From Bacillota bacterium (lineage in GTDB: Bacteria > Bacillota > Clostridia > Lachnospirales > Lachnospiraceae): 64,000 nucleotides of DNA. The notes beneath the pieces were generated by a model. That model saw only the letters and a program-made list of their open reading frames with translations, made no database searches and was not told the origin of the DNA. Where the stretch lies: NCBI GenBank assembly GCA_023392615.1, contig JAEVYT010000017.1:248001-312000 (forward strand). Reading direction: 5' to 3'. Positions 54,679 to 62,725 of the stretch are shown here, piece after piece. The position numbers were made by a program, and so were the translations under genes. Numbering within the stretch: position 1 is the first letter of the stretch; each line of letters opens with the position of its first letter.

Positions 54679-55800
54679 ATGTTAAATGTAGTTATTATTG
54701 ATGATGAGAAACCGGCTGTTGATGTACTTAAACTATTACTTGAGGGAACGGGAGAGGTACGTATTATTGATTCGTTTACTAGCGCGGTACAGGCACTCCC
54801 TAAGATATGTATGCTTAAGCCGGATGTCGTATTTCTGGACATTGAAATGCCTGAAATGACTGGTCTGGAACTTGCTGAAAAGATAATCGAAGAAAATAAT
54901 GATATAGAAATTGTATTTGTTACTGCTTATGATAAATATGCACTTGAAGCTTTTCGGGTAAATGCAATTGATTATATTCTCAAGCCTTTATCCTCAGAGG
55001 ATATCTCTAAAGTGATTACCAGGCTAAAAAAAATTAAGCCACAACAGAGTTTTTCTAAAGAACTTACCGATAAAAGTCGTATATATTGTTTTGAAAGATT
55101 ATTGGTATATGGTGCAGGATCTGAAAGATTAGTTAAATGGCGTACCGCAAAGACAGAGGAGCTTTTTGCGTTTATGCTACAAAACCTAAATAAAGAGATT
55201 TCAAAACTAAAAATTATACAAGCGCTTTGGCCAGAAATTGCAACTGATAAAAGTAACGTTCATCTACATACGACTATTTATAGGATAAAGAAAACGCTTA
55301 TCTCGGCAAATATCAAATTTGAAATTACCTTTACGAATGGTCGGTACATGCTTAAGTTGCCAGAGGTTTATATTGACACAGTTGAGTTTGAGGCGATTAC
55401 AAATGATGAAAATACATTGACAGAAGCATCAATTGAAAGTTATAAAAGAGCACTTAGCTTATACAAAGGCAGATATTTGATGGAAAATGAGTATCTTTGG
55501 ACTCAAGGTAAGGAGGAAGAATACGAAATAAGATATCGTAGAGTGGTTGGTGAATATACAAAATATTATATAAGTAAAGCTGATTATTTGAAAGCTGAAA
55601 AAATTCTTCAGCAAGCGCTTTCAATATCACCCACTGACGATGAATTAAACGAATTATTAATGAAACTATATCTTCTAAAAAAAGATAAGGCATCTATGAT
55701 TATGCATTACAATAAAATAGATAAAATATATGACACAGAGCTTGGGATTGAGCCGAATGCAAATATTCGAACATTATTTAATAATGCATGTGATTTATGA
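54679..55800 (+). CDS. Response regulator with BTAD-like (SARP) output domain
   Basis: 373 residues; AAGGAGGTTTCAGGTT precedes the ATG. Receiver at 1-115 with DDE at 8-10, Asp54 in VVFLDIEMPEMTGLEL and Lys102 in YILKPLSS. The output is a winged-helix part at about 135-225 (AKTEELFAFMLQNLNKEISK, VHLHTTIYRIKKTLISANI), then a bacterial transcriptional activation domain (BTAD) with TPR-like helices at about 230-370 (YKRALSLYKGRYLMENEYLW, AEKILQQALSISPTDDELNE). This is the SARP layout known best from actinomycetes, fused to a receiver. The kinase partner is upstream and the targets are likely the next two genes. Confidence 0.9.
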   Translation: MLNVVIIDDEKPAVDVLKLLLEGTGEVRIIDSFTSAVQALPKICMLKPDVVFLDIEMPEMTGLELAEKIIEENNDIEIVFVTAYDKYALEAFRVNAIDYILKPLSSEDISKVITRLKKIKPQQSFSKELTDKSRIYCFERLLVYGAGSERLVKWRTAKTEELFAFMLQNLNKEISKLKIIQALWPEIATDKSNVHLHTTIYRIKKTLISANIKFEITFTNGRYMLKLPEVYIDTVEFEAITNDENTLTEASIESYKRALSLYKGRYLMENEYLWTQGKEEEYEIRYRRVVGEYTKYYISKADYLKAEKILQQALSISPTDDELNELLMKLYLLKKDKASMIMHYNKIDKIYDTELGIEPNANIRTLFNNACDL

Positions 55801-55952
55801 TGGATTAAGATTCAGGGATGTTCAGAATTTGTTCAGATTGCTTTGCTATAATTAATCCAATTTTCTATGATACAAACTTATCATTGCTTTGAAGCAAGGT
55901 AATGATAAGTAGGATTATATAGAAGGATTAATTTTGTGAAGAGGAGTGTTGT

Positions 55953-57431
55953 ATGATTAAATTTTTGAAAAATAGGTATATCGTGTTTCTTATTGCTTGT
56001 ATGTTTTTCACATTCAGCATTTTTACCAATGTTAAGGTATCTGCGAATGCTGGTGCACCTTATGGTAAACAAATAACGATTCAGCAGATATTAAGTGATT
56101 ACCAGTATTTTATATATGGGAATGCTACACTATTAAATCACAATGTCGGAGGAATTGTAGCCGGAGGAGATGTAGAAGTTGGTAATTTTGGTGATGGAGC
56201 GATTGAACCATCTTATTTTGGGAACATAGTAAGTGTTAGTAATTATAATGGTACCTCAACATCCCACTTTTTATCAGGAAGTTCAAGTTATTCAGGTTAT
56301 ATAGGACTTCCAGTATATTATAAAACGACCGAGGTGAGTGGATTAAGCTCAAGTTTTGTTAATTATACAAATGCAACACCGTTTATTAATTTGGGTTCAG
56401 CTTTTTCAGCTTTGGTTACTCAGTCATTTGATATGACTAACGGTGCTTATACAGTAACAACAGGAAATATCACAGGAGATATGTATAATGGCTATATGCT
56501 TAATCTTCCATTAGGTACATACAAATCAATAATAATTCCAAAAACTATATACGATCAGGTAAACTATATTAAGCTAACAGGTATCAGTAATTTAAATGAT
56601 TTTGTTGAAAATGAATATTCTATATCAGTAGTTGGAGTATCCGATGTTTCCATCAGTTTTGGCTATACGACTTTTAATGATTCACAAAATACAGGGAAAA
56701 AGGGAATTCTTTTTTCGGATGGACAGTCTTTCAACAACAGTAATTCATTAAAAAATATATCTAGTGGTAATGTAGCAGGCGGACAGCTAAATACCAATGG
56801 GATGAAGCTTATTTGGAATTTTCCAAATGCAGTGACTGTAATAAGTGATTATACAGCTGGTCACATCGTTGCACCAAATGCTGACGTTACATTAGCAAAT
56901 GGAACAGGAAATTTTGAAGGTGGAATTATAGCAAAAAGTGTTGTAAATAATTCGGCGGAAGGACACTTTTATCCGTATATGGCAATAGGAGAGTCATATA
57001 CTCCAGGAATAAGTATAACGCCTAGTCCGGGAGCAAGTGTAACGCCTAGTCCGGGAATAAGTATAACACCTAGCCCGGGAGTAAGTATAACACCTAGTCC
57101 GGGAATAAGTATAACACCTAGTCCGGGAGTAAGTATAACGCCTAGTCCGGGAGCAAGTGTAACACCTAGTCCGGGAGCAAGTATAACACCTAGTCTGGGA
57201 GTAAGTATAACGCCTAGTCCAGGAGCAAGTGTAACACCTATAGATATTTCTGTAGAAAAAAATGATGGAAAAGGCTCGAAAGATTCTTCGGGCATGCCAA
57301 AGACGGGAGATAATGCCGATCTTAGTATTGTTAAGTACGGATTGATTTTTTTTACTATAGTATTATTAATCCTAACCGTCGCTGATATTGTTCTGTGGAA
57401 GAAATATTTAAGTAAGAGAAATAAGAAGTAA
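55953..57431 (+). CDS. Choice-of-anchor A surface protein with PSPG repeats and MPKTG sortase signal
   Basis: 492 residues. The signal peptide (FLIACMFFTFSIFTNVKVSA) is cleaved after about 32. Residues 45-340 form a choice-of-anchor A domain (LLNHNVGGIVAGGDVEVGNF, GAIEPSYFGNIVSV, HIVAPNADVTLANGTGNFEG, GGIIAKS). A Pro/Ser/Thr spacer of 24-bp repeats covers 353-429. The C-terminus is a sortase signal: MPKTG at 448-452, a hydrophobic helix and KKYLSKRNKK. The protein should be linked to the cell wall, with the domain held away from the surface by the spacer. GAGGAGTGTTGT precedes the ATG. The class B sortase gene follows and probably handles this substrate; MPKTG differs from the classic NPQTN of SrtB. 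Confidence 0.9.
   Translation: MIKFLKNRYIVFLIACMFFTFSIFTNVKVSANAGAPYGKQITIQQILSDYQYFIYGNATLLNHNVGGIVAGGDVEVGNFGDGAIEPSYFGNIVSVSNYNGTSTSHFLSGSSSYSGYIGLPVYYKTTEVSGLSSSFVNYTNATPFINLGSAFSALVTQSFDMTNGAYTVTTGNITGDMYNGYMLNLPLGTYKSIIIPKTIYDQVNYIKLTGISNLNDFVENEYSISVVGVSDVSISFGYTTFNDSQNTGKKGILFSDGQSFNNSNSLKNISSGNVAGGQLNTNGMKLIWNFPNAVTVISDYTAGHIVAPNADVTLANGTGNFEGGIIAKSVVNNSAEGHFYPYMAIGESYTPGISITPSPGASVTPSPGISITPSPGVSITPSPGISITPSPGVSITPSPGASVTPSPGASITPSLGVSITPSPGASVTPIDISVEKNDGKGSKDSSGMPKTGDNADLSIVKYGLIFFTIVLLILTVADIVLWKKYLSKRNKK
57009..57239 (+). repeat. 24-bp tandem repeat encoding (I/V/A)S(I/V)TPSPG
   Basis: Nine full 24-bp units and one partial unit, each encoding eight residues such as ISITPSPG, VSITPSPG or ASVTPSPG. 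Unit variants alternate and one has a Pro-to-Leu change (TPSLG). Near-identical DNA suggests recent expansion and likely length variation between strains. Confidence 0.95.
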
Positions 57432-57496
57432 TTAGGATGAAAACCGGAGGTGGAATATAAATCGTACCTCTGGTTTTTAATTGGAAGGAGAAAAGG

Positions 57497-58315
57497 ATGA
57501 GGTACCTAAGTAAATTACATCTTCATTTAGCACTGAAGATTATTATGTTTTTGTGTGTGCTTGGTATTTTATACTGTGTATTTTTGTTGTTTCTGGATAA
57601 TCATGAGTACAACAAGGGAAATGCTGTCTATCAGCAACTTCGTTTGTACATACGAGAGTCCGAATTAGTTGTTAATAAAAAAGTAAAATCTTCAGAGGCG
57701 ATAGCTGAAGCAACAAAAGAAAACCAAGATATGAATGAGAGGGAATTTGCTTCCCTTAAAAAAATTAATTCGGATGTGGTGGGGTGGATTATTGCGAAAG
57801 GTACAAAAATCAACTATCCAATCGTTAGAGGTAAAGATAACGATTTCTATCTTCATCATTTATTCAGTGGCGAGCTTAATAAATTAGGGTCAATATTTAT
57901 GGACTATCGCAATGATAGGGACTTTAATAATAAAAATACAATTATTTACGGCCATAATATGAAAGATGGATCGATGTTTTCTTCTATATCTAAGTATAAG
58001 GATCAACAGTATTATGACGATTTCCCTACTATGCTGCTATACGCCCCGACTGGCATTTTTACGATTGAGCTGTTTGCGGGAATTATTGTTAATGGAGATT
58101 ATGAGTCAATTCCTTTTGCTTATAAAGACGATAGTGAATTTAAAAGCTATATTGAATCTCTGAAAAATAAATCAACCTTTAAATCTAGAACATCTGTAAA
58201 GATGAATGATCGTATTGTGACGCTGTGTACATGTTCGTATGAATACGATAATGCTAGATATATTTTGTTTGGAAAATTAGCCACTCATGCTAAAAATATA
58301 ACAGAGAAGGAGTAA
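57497..58315 (+). CDS. Class B sortase
   Basis: 272 residues; GGAAGGAGAAAAGG precedes the ATG. One membrane helix at 13-34 anchors it, with the catalytic domain outside. VVGWIIAKGTKINYPIVRG and NDFYLHHLFSGE begin the sortase barrel. Catalytic residues are His153 in IIYGHNMKDGSMF, Cys246 in TLCTCSYEYDNARY and Arg254 in the same motif. The FYLHHLFSGELNKLGSIF pattern is characteristic of class B. It lies 65 nt after the MPKTG surface protein gene and completes the module. Confidence 0.93.
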   Translation: MRYLSKLHLHLALKIIMFLCVLGILYCVFLLFLDNHEYNKGNAVYQQLRLYIRESELVVNKKVKSSEAIAEATKENQDMNEREFASLKKINSDVVGWIIAKGTKINYPIVRGKDNDFYLHHLFSGELNKLGSIFMDYRNDRDFNNKNTIIYGHNMKDGSMFSSISKYKDQQYYDDFPTMLLYAPTGIFTIELFAGIIVNGDYESIPFAYKDDSEFKSYIESLKNKSTFKSRTSVKMNDRIVTLCTCSYEYDNARYILFGKLATHAKNITEKE

Positions 58316-58384
58316 AGGATATTCTTGAATATATAATAACTGAACATACTTAATAGAAGCATTTTAGAAAAAATAATATTATGC

Positions 58385-58448
58385 TTGACATATGCAGATA
58401 CTTATTGTATATTAATAACAAATAATAATAGTAATCATTACTGTTATT
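58385..58448 (+). promoter_or_regulatory. ahpC promoter with PerR/Fur-like operator
   Basis: TTGACA (58385-58390) and TATATT (58408-58413) have a 17-nt spacer. AATAATAGTAAT (58424-58435) and ATTACTGTTATT (58437-58448) form an inverted repeat with one mismatch around a single C, at or just after the transcription start. The 7-1-7 core TAGTAATCATTACTG resembles the PerR box. Confidence 0.75.
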
Positions 58449-58480
58449 GAAATTAATATAATTTAAAGGAGGTATTTGAT

Positions 58481-59044
58481 ATGTCATTAATCGGAACAGA
58501 AGTAAAACCATTTAAAGCGCAGGCTTTTCAGAACGGAGCATTTTTAGATGTTTCAGAGGAGAATTTTAAAGGGAAATGGAGTGTTGTATGCTTCTACCCT
58601 GCGGATTTTACCTTTGTATGCCCAACAGAACTTGAAGATTTGCAGAGTCATTATGAAACACTTAAGGGTCTTGGTGTAGAAGTGTATTCCGTATCCACTG
58701 ACACTCATTTTACCCATAAGGCATGGCATGATAGCTCAGAAGCAATTAAAAAGATTACCTACATTATGATCGGTGATCCTTCCCATACAATTTCCCACAA
58801 CTTTGATGTACTGATTGAAAGTTCAGGTCTTGCTGATCGAGGCACCTTCATTATTGACCCGGACGGTGTGATTCAGTCAGCTGAAATCAATGCCGGTAAT
58901 ATTGGACGTGATGCAAGTATTTTAGTTAGTAAGATTAAGGCAGCTCAGTATGTAAGAAACAATCCTGGAGAGGTTTGCCCGGCTAAATGGAAAGAAGGAG
59001 CAGCAACCCTGAAACCAAGTCTTGATCTAGTAGGTAAGATTTAA
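58481..59044 (+). CDS. ahpC: Alkyl hydroperoxide reductase C, peroxiredoxin
   Basis: 187 residues; AAAGGAGGTATTTGAT precedes the ATG. Typical two-cysteine peroxiredoxin: the peroxidatic Cys47 lies in FYPADFTFVCPTELEDLQ and the resolving Cys166 in GEVCPAKWK. It reduces H2O2, alkyl peroxides and peroxynitrite and is re-reduced by AhpF, encoded 18 nt downstream. The length and the C-terminal DLVGKI match AhpC of Firmicutes. Confidence 0.96.
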   Translation: MSLIGTEVKPFKAQAFQNGAFLDVSEENFKGKWSVVCFYPADFTFVCPTELEDLQSHYETLKGLGVEVYSVSTDTHFTHKAWHDSSEAIKKITYIMIGDPSHTISHNFDVLIESSGLADRGTFIIDPDGVIQSAEINAGNIGRDASILVSKIKAAQYVRNNPGEVCPAKWKEGAATLKPSLDLVGKI

Positions 59045-59062
59045 GGTTAAGGAGTGATTGAT

Positions 59063-60592
59063 ATGATTTTGGATGCTGAGATTAAACAAAAATTAGCCTC
59101 CTATTTGGAGCTTTTGGAAAATGATATCGTAATAAAAGCAAGCATAGGTACGGATCAAGTATCAAAGGAGATGTCTGAGTTGATTGATGAATTAACATCA
59201 ATGACATCCCGTATTCAAAAAGAATATCTGGACTTGGCAAGGACGCCTAGCTTCCAGATTAGCCGAGTTGGCGAGAATAGTGGTGTAACTTTTGCAGGAA
59301 TTCCGCTGGGACATGAATTTACATCATTGGTTCTGGCATTATTGCAAGTGAGTGGAAGAGCACCAAAAACCGATGAAAAACTATTGCAGCAGATCAGGTT
59401 ACTTAAGGGCAAGTACCGTTTTGAAACTTATATCAGCTTGAGCTGTCATAATTGTCCGGAAGTGGTGCAAGCGCTTAACCTTATGAGCATTCAAAATCCA
59501 AACATAAGTCATACGATGATCGATGGTGCAACCTTTAAGCAGGAAGTAAAAGAAAAAGACATTATGGTGGTACCAACGATTTACTTAAACGGTGAGTTGT
59601 TTGGTAGTGGACGAATGACATTGGAGGAGATTCTTGCCAAGCTAGGGAGTGCACCGTCTGTATCAGAATTTAACAACAAAGATCCCTTCGATGTGCTAGT
59701 AATTGGTGGTGGCCCTGCCGGTGCAAGTGCAGCTATATATTCAGCAAGAAAAGGAATCAAAACAGGTATTGTTGCAGAACGCTTTGGTGGTCAAGTAAAG
59801 GATACCGTTGGAATTGAGAACTTTATCAGTGTAAAATATACGGAAGGTGAACAACTAGCGCGAAGTCTTGAAGAACATGTGAAAGAATATGATGTCGATA
59901 TTATGACAGCATTGCGAGCCAAACAGATTCGTAAGAAGGACTTGGTTGAGGTTGAACTTGAAAATGGAGCCGTAATAAAAAGTAAATCCGTCATTTTAGC
60001 AACCGGAGCAAGGTGGAGGAACACCGGTGTTCCGGGAGAGGCAGAGTTAAAAAACAAAGGAGTTGCCTACTGCCCTCATTGTGATGGACCACTTTTTAAA
60101 GATAAGGATGTAGCCGTTATCGGTGGAGGTAATTCAGGTATTGAAGCAGCCATTGATTTAGCTGGAGTTGTAAAACATGTTACAGTGTTAGAATTTATGC
60201 CCGAGCTTAAGGCTGATACTATTTTGCAAAAGAGACTTTATTCACTCCCTAATGTTACGGTATTAAAGAATGTTCAGACCAAAGAAATTACCGGAACTGA
60301 CAAAGTGGATGGAATAACCTATATTGACAGAGATTCAGCACAGGAACATCATATATCTTTAGAGGGTGTATTTGTTCAGATAGGTCTCGTAGCCAATACG
60401 GAGTGGTTAGGGGATAGCGTGGATCGAAATAAAATCGGTGAGATTATCATCGATGATCACAACAGTACAAGCCTTGATGGAGTCTTTGCAGCAGGTGATT
60501 GCACCACAAGCCCTTACAAACAAATCATTATATCGATGGGTGCCGGAGCCAATGCAGCATTGAGTGCATTTGATTATTTGATTAGGAATTAA
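59063..60592 (+). CDS. ahpF: Alkyl hydroperoxide reductase subunit F
   Basis: 509 residues from ATG 59063, with AAGGAG at 59048-59053; the GTG at 59054 touches that site. The N-terminal domain has two thioredoxin folds and the redox pair Cys128/Cys131 in SCHNCPEV. The FAD site is VIGGGPAGASAAIYSARKG at 213-231, the second redox pair Cys337/Cys340 in YCPHCDGPLF, and the NADH site VIGGGNSGIEAAIDLAG. DGVFAAGDCTTSPYKQIII closes the FAD domain. It passes electrons from NADH through both disulfides to AhpC. It is the long AhpF form, not a plain thioredoxin reductase. The operon ends at the hairpin after 60.66 kb. Confidence 0.95.
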   Translation: MILDAEIKQKLASYLELLENDIVIKASIGTDQVSKEMSELIDELTSMTSRIQKEYLDLARTPSFQISRVGENSGVTFAGIPLGHEFTSLVLALLQVSGRAPKTDEKLLQQIRLLKGKYRFETYISLSCHNCPEVVQALNLMSIQNPNISHTMIDGATFKQEVKEKDIMVVPTIYLNGELFGSGRMTLEEILAKLGSAPSVSEFNNKDPFDVLVIGGGPAGASAAIYSARKGIKTGIVAERFGGQVKDTVGIENFISVKYTEGEQLARSLEEHVKEYDVDIMTALRAKQIRKKDLVEVELENGAVIKSKSVILATGARWRNTGVPGEAELKNKGVAYCPHCDGPLFKDKDVAVIGGGNSGIEAAIDLAGVVKHVTVLEFMPELKADTILQKRLYSLPNVTVLKNVQTKEITGTDKVDGITYIDRDSAQEHHISLEGVFVQIGLVANTEWLGDSVDRNKIGEIIIDDHNSTSLDGVFAAGDCTTSPYKQIIISMGAGANAALSAFDYLIRN

Positions 60593-60663
60593 AACAAATA
60601 AGTTAAGAATACAAGAGTCATAATATAAATATATGATTTTAAAAATAAAAAGTCATTATAGTT

Positions 60664-60706
60664 AAGGGAGCTGTTACAAAGCTATTAGTTTTGTGATGGC
60701 TCCCTT
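60664..60706 (+). terminator. Intrinsic terminator of ahpCF
   Basis: AAGGGAGC (60664-60671) and TTACAAA pair with TTTGTGA and GCTCCCTT (ending 60706) with a small internal bulge. Confidence 0.7.
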
Positions 60707-60814
60707 CCTGTATGGATTAAAAATATTTTAGGGGATATGCGGTATGGTTTTTATATATGTGTTTCTGCAATATTTAAGATTAAGTATAATGTCAAAATTT
60801 ACTCTTAAAAAATC

Positions 60815-60845
60815 TTGACTTGGAGTTGGCTCCAAGAATTATAAT
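60815..60845 (+). promoter_or_regulatory. MerR-type promoter with 19-bp spacer
   Basis: TTGACT (60815-60820) and TATAAT (60840-60845) are 19 bp apart, the stretched spacing of MerR-controlled promoters. The dyad CTTGGAG-TTGG-CTCCAAG (60819-60836) fills the spacer. It should be the target of the MerR protein encoded at 62.1 kb. Confidence 0.88.
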
Positions 60846-61120
60846 CAATACATAAAAACATATGGATGTCTCAGTATAGACTTTAAGCAAGAACGATGCT
60901 GACCGAATTCTTTTCGCTTACAAAATAAAAACTATGTACGATTAGTGGAATTGCCGATCTTGAAAAGGGAAATACTGCACAAAAGAAGTACAGACTAAAC
61001 TTAGAGTAAACTCGCGTCTGGAGTTATTAATTAATATGCAAAAAGACTTGCTCTTCATGGCGTTTTTGTAAAAAAGCTGAATTAAATATGAAAAAACAGG
61101 ATTATGAAAGGATGAGAGAG
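60846..61120. other. Long untranslated leader of the aldo/keto reductase gene
   Basis: About 270 nt separate the -10 element from the start codon. No complete gene or perfect hairpin is seen; GAAAGGATGAGAGAG before 61121 is the ribosome binding site. The upstream in-frame ATG at 61088 would extend the protein by 11 residues but has no such site. Confidence 0.45.
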
Positions 61121-62080
61121 ATGGAATATGCAAAATTAGGTAGTAGTGGAATTGAAGTATCGAGGTTATGTGTAGGATGTATGAGTTTTGGTGACCCTGC
61201 AAGTAAAATGCATGCTTGGACACTGAACTCATCTGAAAGTGACGTAATTATTAAACATGCCTTGGAGCTTGGTATTAATTTTTTTGATACAGCAAACTGC
61301 TATTCAGCAGGAACAAGCGAGGAATATCTGGGAACAGCGATTAAAAATAATGTAGCTCGTGATAAAGTAGTAATAGCAACTAAAGTTTATTTTAATGAAG
61401 GAAATCTATCAAAGGAAGCGATTCCAAGAGAAGTCGAAGGTTCTTTGAAAAGGTTGGGAACGGATTATGTGGATCTGCTTATAATTCATCGCTTTGATTA
61501 TAATACTCCTGTAGAGGAGACAATGGAGGCTCTTCATAAGCTTGTTCAGTCTGGGAAAGTACGTTCTATCGGTGCATCAGCAATGTACGGCTATCAATTT
61601 GCGAAACTTCAAAATACTGCACAGAAGAATGGTTGGACAGAGTTTGTCTCCATGCAGAACCATTACAACCTCTTATATCGTGAAGATGAAAGAGAGTTAA
61701 TACCGATTTGTACGGAGCAGGGGGTTGCCTTGACTCCATATAGTCCTCTCGCTGCAGGAAGATTATCTAGAACTTGGGAAGCGGATACCTTACGAAGTCA
61801 GACGGATGTTGTAGCAAGTGGAAAATATGACAGTACCAAAGATTCTGATATAGGAATTGTAAAAAGAGTATCAGAGTTGGCTACAAAACATAATTGTACC
61901 ATGACTCAGATTTCGTTGGCATGGCAGTTTGCAAAAGGAGTAACTTCACCGATTATTGGAGCAACAAAATTGAAGTATTTTGATGATGCAGTTGGAAGCT
62001 TTAACATAGCTCTGAGTAAAGAAGACGTGAATTATTTGGAAGAGTTATACGAGCCTCATAAAATCGTTGGCGCATTATAA
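61121..62080 (+). CDS. Aldo/keto reductase
   Basis: 319 residues from ATG 61121. The catalytic tetrad is Asp56 and Tyr61 in FFDTANCYSAGTSE, Lys88 in IATKVY and His123 in LLIIHRFD. EYAKLGSSGIEVSRLCVGC and TSPIIGATKLKYFDDAVGS are the usual N- and C-terminal landmarks. It is a paralogue of the reductase at 13.8 kb. It stands between a MerR-type promoter and the merR gene, an arrangement seen for reductases that detoxify reactive aldehydes or quinones. That role is inferred. Confidence 0.93.
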   Translation: MEYAKLGSSGIEVSRLCVGCMSFGDPASKMHAWTLNSSESDVIIKHALELGINFFDTANCYSAGTSEEYLGTAIKNNVARDKVVIATKVYFNEGNLSKEAIPREVEGSLKRLGTDYVDLLIIHRFDYNTPVEETMEALHKLVQSGKVRSIGASAMYGYQFAKLQNTAQKNGWTEFVSMQNHYNLLYREDERELIPICTEQGVALTPYSPLAAGRLSRTWEADTLRSQTDVVASGKYDSTKDSDIGIVKRVSELATKHNCTMTQISLAWQFAKGVTSPIIGATKLKYFDDAVGSFNIALSKEDVNYLEELYEPHKIVGAL

Positions 62081-62090
62081 GGGGATTATT

Positions 62091-62468
62091 ATGACCATAA
62101 AGGAAGTTAGTACAAAATTTAATATCACGCAGGATACTCTTCGTTATTATGAACGGATTGGTATGATTCCACCCGTTACTCGTACTTCCAGTGGAATCCG
62201 TGACTATCAGCAACATGATTTGAATTGGGTAGAACTTGCGATCTGTATGCGTAGCGCGGGACTTCCGGTAGAAGTGATGATAGAGTATGTAAAACTGTAT
62301 CAGGCAGGTGATGCTTCAATTCCTGCACGACTTCAGCTTTTAATAGATCAGAGAGAAGTTCTTCTTGAACAAAGAAGACAAATCGATGCAGCTCTTGATC
62401 GCCTGAATTATAAAATTGCAAGATATGAAATTGCGGTTGAGACAGGTAAACTGTCATGGGAGAAATGA
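62091..62468 (+). CDS. MerR-family transcriptional regulator
   Basis: 125 residues from ATG 62091, with AAGGGG upstream; the longer frame from 62067 overlaps the reductase gene. The helix-turn-helix is at 2-20 (TIKEVSTKFNITQDTLRYYE) and the wing at 21-45 (RIGMIPPVTRTSSGIRDY). A coiled-coil dimerisation helix lies at about 85-118 (REVLLEQRRQIDAALDRLNY). It lacks the metal-binding Cys residues of metal sensors and belongs to the group often encoded beside aldo/keto reductases. It is co-transcribed with the reductase from the 19-bp spacer promoter it should activate. Confidence 0.93.
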   Translation: MTIKEVSTKFNITQDTLRYYERIGMIPPVTRTSSGIRDYQQHDLNWVELAICMRSAGLPVEVMIEYVKLYQAGDASIPARLQLLIDQREVLLEQRRQIDAALDRLNYKIARYEIAVETGKLSWEK

Positions 62469-62514
62469 GGATAAATAGATATAAAATTTTCAGTATTTTC
62501 AATGGTCGTGCCTA

Positions 62515-62523
62515 TGTTATAAT
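62515..62523 (+). promoter_or_regulatory. Extended -10 element before the Cys-rich leader ORF
   Basis: TGTTATAAT at 62515-62523 has the TG of an extended -10, and no good -35 is visible. Transcription would start near 62530, about 45 nt before the leader ORF. Confidence 0.6.
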
Positions 62524-62575
62524 ATAAGGTAGCAGGTAGACTTACAAAAACTAACTTAACACCGGAGGTTATAAT

Positions 62576-62662
62576 ATGATAACTAGACAAAGAGTTGATT
62601 TACTCCATACAAAGTCTGTATGTATTTGCAGCTGCGTTTTGTATGGAGTGCTTAGCAGCTAA
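62576..62662 (+). CDS. 28-residue Cys-rich leader peptide
   Basis: GGAGG (62564-62568) sits 7 nt before ATG 62576. The ORF reads MITRQRVDLLHTKSV, then CICSCVLYGVLSS and a stop at 62660-62662. Cys16, Cys18 and Cys20 are clustered, encoded TGT ATT TGC AGC TGC, at the loop of a hairpin. The RVDL motif followed by Cys codons resembles the actinobacterial cysteine-responsive leader peptides that attenuate sulfur genes. I infer that ribosome stalling at the Cys codons when Cys-tRNA is low controls folding of the RNA. The peptide itself probably has no function. Confidence 0.65.
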   Translation: MITRQRVDLLHTKSVCICSCVLYGVLSS

Positions 62663-62692
62663 TTTATAGTTTAATACATACAAGCTTTGTAT
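62602..62692 (+). ncRNA. Attenuator-like RNA with two mutually exclusive helices
   Basis: Helix A pairs ACTCCATACAAA (62602-62613) with TTTGTATGGAGT (62638-62649), 12 bp perfect. Helix B pairs 62607-62626 with 62673-62692, 18 of 20 positions. Both use 62607-62613, so only one can form. Helix A surrounds the Cys codons. No clean U-tract follows either helix, so control of translation or RNA processing is as likely as termination. Confidence 0.7.
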
Positions 62693-62725
62693 CCTGATGA
62701 ATTAAAATTTAGGAGTGAAGCATGT

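Noticed and set aside
57009..57239. CRISPR-like regular repeat
   Set aside because: The 24-bp units are tandem without spacers and encode a PSPG stalk in frame with a surface protein.
59063..60592. Stand-alone thioredoxin reductase
   Set aside because: The N-terminal double thioredoxin-like domain with its own CxxC and the preceding ahpC gene identify AhpF.
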